Position numbers and translations under genes: made by a program. Below are positions 12,658 through 13,567 of a stretch of 13,567 bases of DNA, in pieces. A model generated the notes under the pieces. That model was not told where the DNA came from. It did no database searches and was given only the letters and a program-made list of their open reading frames with translations. The stretch spans positions 1 to 13,567 of the forward strand of contig JAEYVY010000009.1 in NCBI GenBank assembly GCA_023429375.1. The letters are read 5' to 3'. Positions within the stretch are counted from its first letter, which is position 1; each line of letters opens with the position of its first letter. The stretch comes from Bacteroidota bacterium (lineage in GTDB: Bacteria > Bacteroidota > Bacteroidia > Bacteroidales > Tannerellaceae).

Positions 12658-13567
12658 ATGATTAAAATGGTGGATAGACAACAAATTATACACATGTATC
12701 GAACCAGAGGTTGTAGTAAACGAGCTATAGCCAGAGAGCTGGATATCAATCGTAAGACTGTTTCTAAAGTCATTGCGGAGTATGAAGCTACTTTAGATAG
12801 TACAGATCGAGAAGCTTCTCTGGAGACTCTGCTTACCTGTGCTCCCCGTTACGATAGTTCCAAACGTAGCCGCAGAGTAATCACAGGGGTTCTTAAAGAC
12901 CTTATTGATGATTGTCTGCACAAGAATGTGCAGAAGCGTTCTCTTGGTCTTAAAAAGCAATGTATGCTGGGGAAGGATATTTATGAGTTCGTCATTGGCA
13001 AAGGCTTTAGAGTCAGTTATTCGGGCGTCTGTAAATACATCAAGGAATCTAATAGTTCGAAGAAGAACCAAAGCAGTGAAGCTTTTATCCGAGGTTATTA
13101 TCCTGCGGGAGAAGCCTGTGAGTTTGACTGGGGAGAAGTTAAACTCTATCTTGGAGGCAAGCTTCAAAAGCTGTATATGGCCGTCTTTACCTTCAGCCAC
13201 AGTAATGGTCGTTTCGTCATCAGGATACCCTAGCCTTTATGGAATCTCACCGAAACTTCTTCTCTCGGGTAGGTGGCATACCGGCTGTTATGGTTTATGA
13301 TAATATGCGTGTAGCCATCAAGGAGTTCGTGGGTGCAGAAAAAAAGCCTACCGATGCACTTCTTCGCCTGAGTAACTTCTATCGTTACCATTACCGCTTC
13401 TGTAATGTCCGTGCCGGTTGGGAGAAAGGGCATGTGGAATGCTCGGTGGAGTATGTCCGGCGCAAGGCTTTCTGTGTTAACTTACGATTCAATACCCTGG
13501 AGGATGCTCAGGCTCAACTTATGACTATCTGTGAGCGAATGAATAAGGAAGTGGGCAGTCCTTCCAC
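12658..13567 (+). pseudogene. istA: IS21-family transposase IstA, frameshifted and cut by the window end
   Basis: DDE transposase that cuts and joins element ends. Frame 1 opens at ATG 12658, preceded by AGAGGA, though ATG 12667 (MVDRQQ) is an equally good start. It has an N-terminal helix-turn-helix (about 7-40, CSKRAIARELDINRKTVSKVI) and the first catalytic Asp157 in CEFDWGEV. It ends at TAG 13231-13233 after 191 aa. From 13212 a second frame continues the same protein without a stop to 13567: FRHQDTLAFMESHRNFF, then MVYDNMRVA with the second Asp, and GWEKGHVE with the catalytic Glu. A deletion of 1 mod 3 bases near 13212 explains this. Whether the loss is real or a sequencing error cannot be told here. 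Confidence 0.85.

Larger units (their letters stand above)
12466..13567 (+). mobile_element. IS21-family insertion sequence, left part (runs off the window)
   Basis: The element interrupts the integrase. Its left end is placed at TGTAAATAATACTTG (12466), the point where integrase homology ends and the terminal repeats begin. It contains the repeats at 12473-12542, a short leader and istA reading rightward. istB and the right end are beyond the window. The exact boundary could shift by a few bases, since the target duplication cannot be seen. Confidence 0.78.

Noticed and set aside
12793..13300. Other open frames overlapping istA (minus 12793-13200, plus 12905-13300)
   Set aside because: They are shadows of the istA coding frames, whose catalytic motifs are recognisable.

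Overview
The window looks like chromosome from a Bacteroidales bacterium, most likely Bacteroides or a close relative. The evidence is a set of Bacteroidetes-type promoters (TTTG, about 19 nt, TAnnTTTG), scarce Shine-Dalgarno sequences, AT-rich intergenic DNA with long hairpins, and protein types common in that order (thioredoxin-like lipoprotein, DUF151 nuclease with a UVR tail, ECF sigma factor, arm-domain integrase). This placement is inference from style, not from a database match.

Layout. (1) 1-145: repeat boxes resembling the right end of an IS21-family element lying mostly outside the window. (2) 232-840: TlpA/ResA-like lipoprotein, followed by a terminator and a cluster of hairpins. 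(3) 1212-2960: phosphohexomutase with its own promoter and terminator. (4) 3132-6270: tight four-gene operon of DUF151/UVR nuclease-family protein, CNT nucleoside transporter, RsmE rRNA methyltransferase and DEDDh exonuclease. (5) 6326-6937: ECF sigma factor with no visible anti-sigma partner; its start is placed well inside the longest open frame. (6) 7060-7280: SRP RNA and tRNA-Thr(UGU), probably one transcript with one terminator. (7) 7336-9682: recR, GT2 glycosyltransferase and GNAT acetyltransferase, nearly abutting. (8) 9679-11701, minus strand: YqgE/AlgH protein and a class I/II aminotransferase, separated by a long-stem hairpin. (9) 11852-11999: tRNA-Asp(GUC) with terminator.

From about 12000 to the end the DNA is accessory. 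A GTACCCC box array is followed by the first ~80 codons of a tyrosine-recombinase integrase. That gene is cut by an IS21-family insertion whose left end (about 12466) carries three repeats spaced exactly 24 bp apart. The element's istA is itself frameshifted near 13212, although all three DDE residues remain encoded across the two frames. This is probably a decayed integrative element beside tRNA-Asp, later hit by an insertion sequence.

Most of 232-11999 is ordinary housekeeping and metabolism. I did not find convincing evidence of a new multi-gene system. The points most worth a second look are the nested mobile-element damage at the right, the box arrays at both ends, the hairpin cluster at 905-1118 and the sigma factor without a visible anti-sigma partner.
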